Shown here in pieces: positions 63,790-64,000 of a DNA stretch of 64,000 nt. Each line of letters begins with the position of its first letter. Within the stretch, counting starts at the first letter, position 1. The notes beneath the pieces were generated by a model that saw only the letters and a list, made by a program, of their open reading frames with translations, was not told where the DNA came from and did not search any database. The stretch comes from Paraburkholderia elongata (GTDB lineage Bacteria > Pseudomonadota > Gammaproteobacteria > Burkholderiales > Burkholderiaceae), in assembly GCF_013177735.1 (NCBI RefSeq), contig NZ_WOEZ01000260.1, forward strand, positions 1-64,000. The letters run 5' to 3'. The translations under genes and the position numbers were made by a program.

Positions 63790-64000
63790 ATGAAAATCCT
63801 GAGCATTGTTGAGACAGCGTACCGGGCTACGCTTGAAGAACAGGATGACACCATCCTGTGGTTGAACCATGTGCTGAAAAACGCCGGCGCGGACATCAGC
63901 CTGCTGCTGCGCGGCAACGCCGTGAACTATGGCGTGCGCGGCCAGGATGCCACAGGCCTCGCGTTCGGCGCGCGCCGGCATTCCCATCCGCCGGCGCTCG
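63790..64000 (+). CDS. DsrE-family protein 3 (cut by window end)
   Basis: The ATG at 63790 opens MKILSIVETAYRATLEEQDDTILWLNHVLKNAGADISLLLRGNAVNYGVRGQ, a DsrE/TusB-like N terminus, 10 bases after protein 2. Seventy codons are present; the rest lies outside the window. With the two preceding genes it forms a three-gene sulfur-relay-like set. Confidence 0.75.
   Translation, partial: MKILSIVETAYRATLEEQDDTILWLNHVLKNAGADISLLLRGNAVNYGVRGQDATGLAFGARRHSHPPAL

Overview
The window is GC-rich (by eye about 60%) DNA from a betaproteobacterium, most likely Paraburkholderia, Burkholderia or Caballeronia. This is inferred from protein style, many LysR-regulated catabolic islands, GTG/TTG starts and an accessory, mobile-element-scarred layout typical of a second chromosome or megaplasmid. 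No rRNA, tRNA, CRISPR array or replication origin was seen.

Layout. 1-1857: 3' part of a twice-frameshifted chromate transporter gene and a Cj0069-type ATP-grasp-like gene. 2024-6701: a CysB-like LysR regulator divergent from a hydrolase / enoyl-CoA hydratase / aromatic-acid permease operon, whose next gene is cut off after about 15 codons by an IS6-family element. That IS transposase is itself split by a group II intron carrying its reverse transcriptase/maturase (7217-9068). 9790-14572: a compact cluster of an NRPS-like adenylating ligase, an acyl carrier protein, a fused double alpha/beta-hydrolase with both nucleophile serines replaced, and a DUF6875-like protein. It resembles the ligase/ACP/hydrolase accessory set of exosortase A loci but stands alone. 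I consider it the most interesting candidate system here. 15481-25851: orphan receiver domain, membrane-anchored repeat protein, aconitase X (two subunits), cupin, cupredoxin, two lipoproteins (one His-rich), a GGDEF-EAL protein and a His-rich secreted protein with an 18-bp minisatellite. 26118-36641: small stress and metabolism genes (GNAT, MFS, SRPBCC, SDR, DUF1571, CDGSH, GYD, Usp, DAD-like cupin, two aspartate-nucleophile hydrolases, PfpI).

36736-39652: LysR regulator divergent from a GFA / aldehyde dehydrogenase operon. 39762-44837: a complete sulfide-oxidation locus in which a FisR-type sigma-54 activator, with the C-x10-C-x6-C sensor spacing, faces pdo, a DUF442-SQR fusion and a TauE exporter. 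A sigma-54-like promoter and TGGCAG repeats lie between them. 44980-55709: ModA-like binding protein, four LysR-regulated small units (YceI/NmrA; SDR-GST chimera; MFS/class II aldolase) and several gene stubs that keep only their 5' ends. 56525-59052: nitroreductase, quinone oxidoreductase and NinX-like protein. 59658-62625: secreted beta-propeller protein and a minimal tyrosine recombinase. 63024-64000: the start of an operon of three DsrE-family proteins, cut by the window end.

Sulfur handling recurs: sqr/pdo/fisR/tauE, CDGSH, DsrE and a CysB-like regulator. The other theme is decay by small deletion and insertion. Function calls come from reading the translations, not from database searches.
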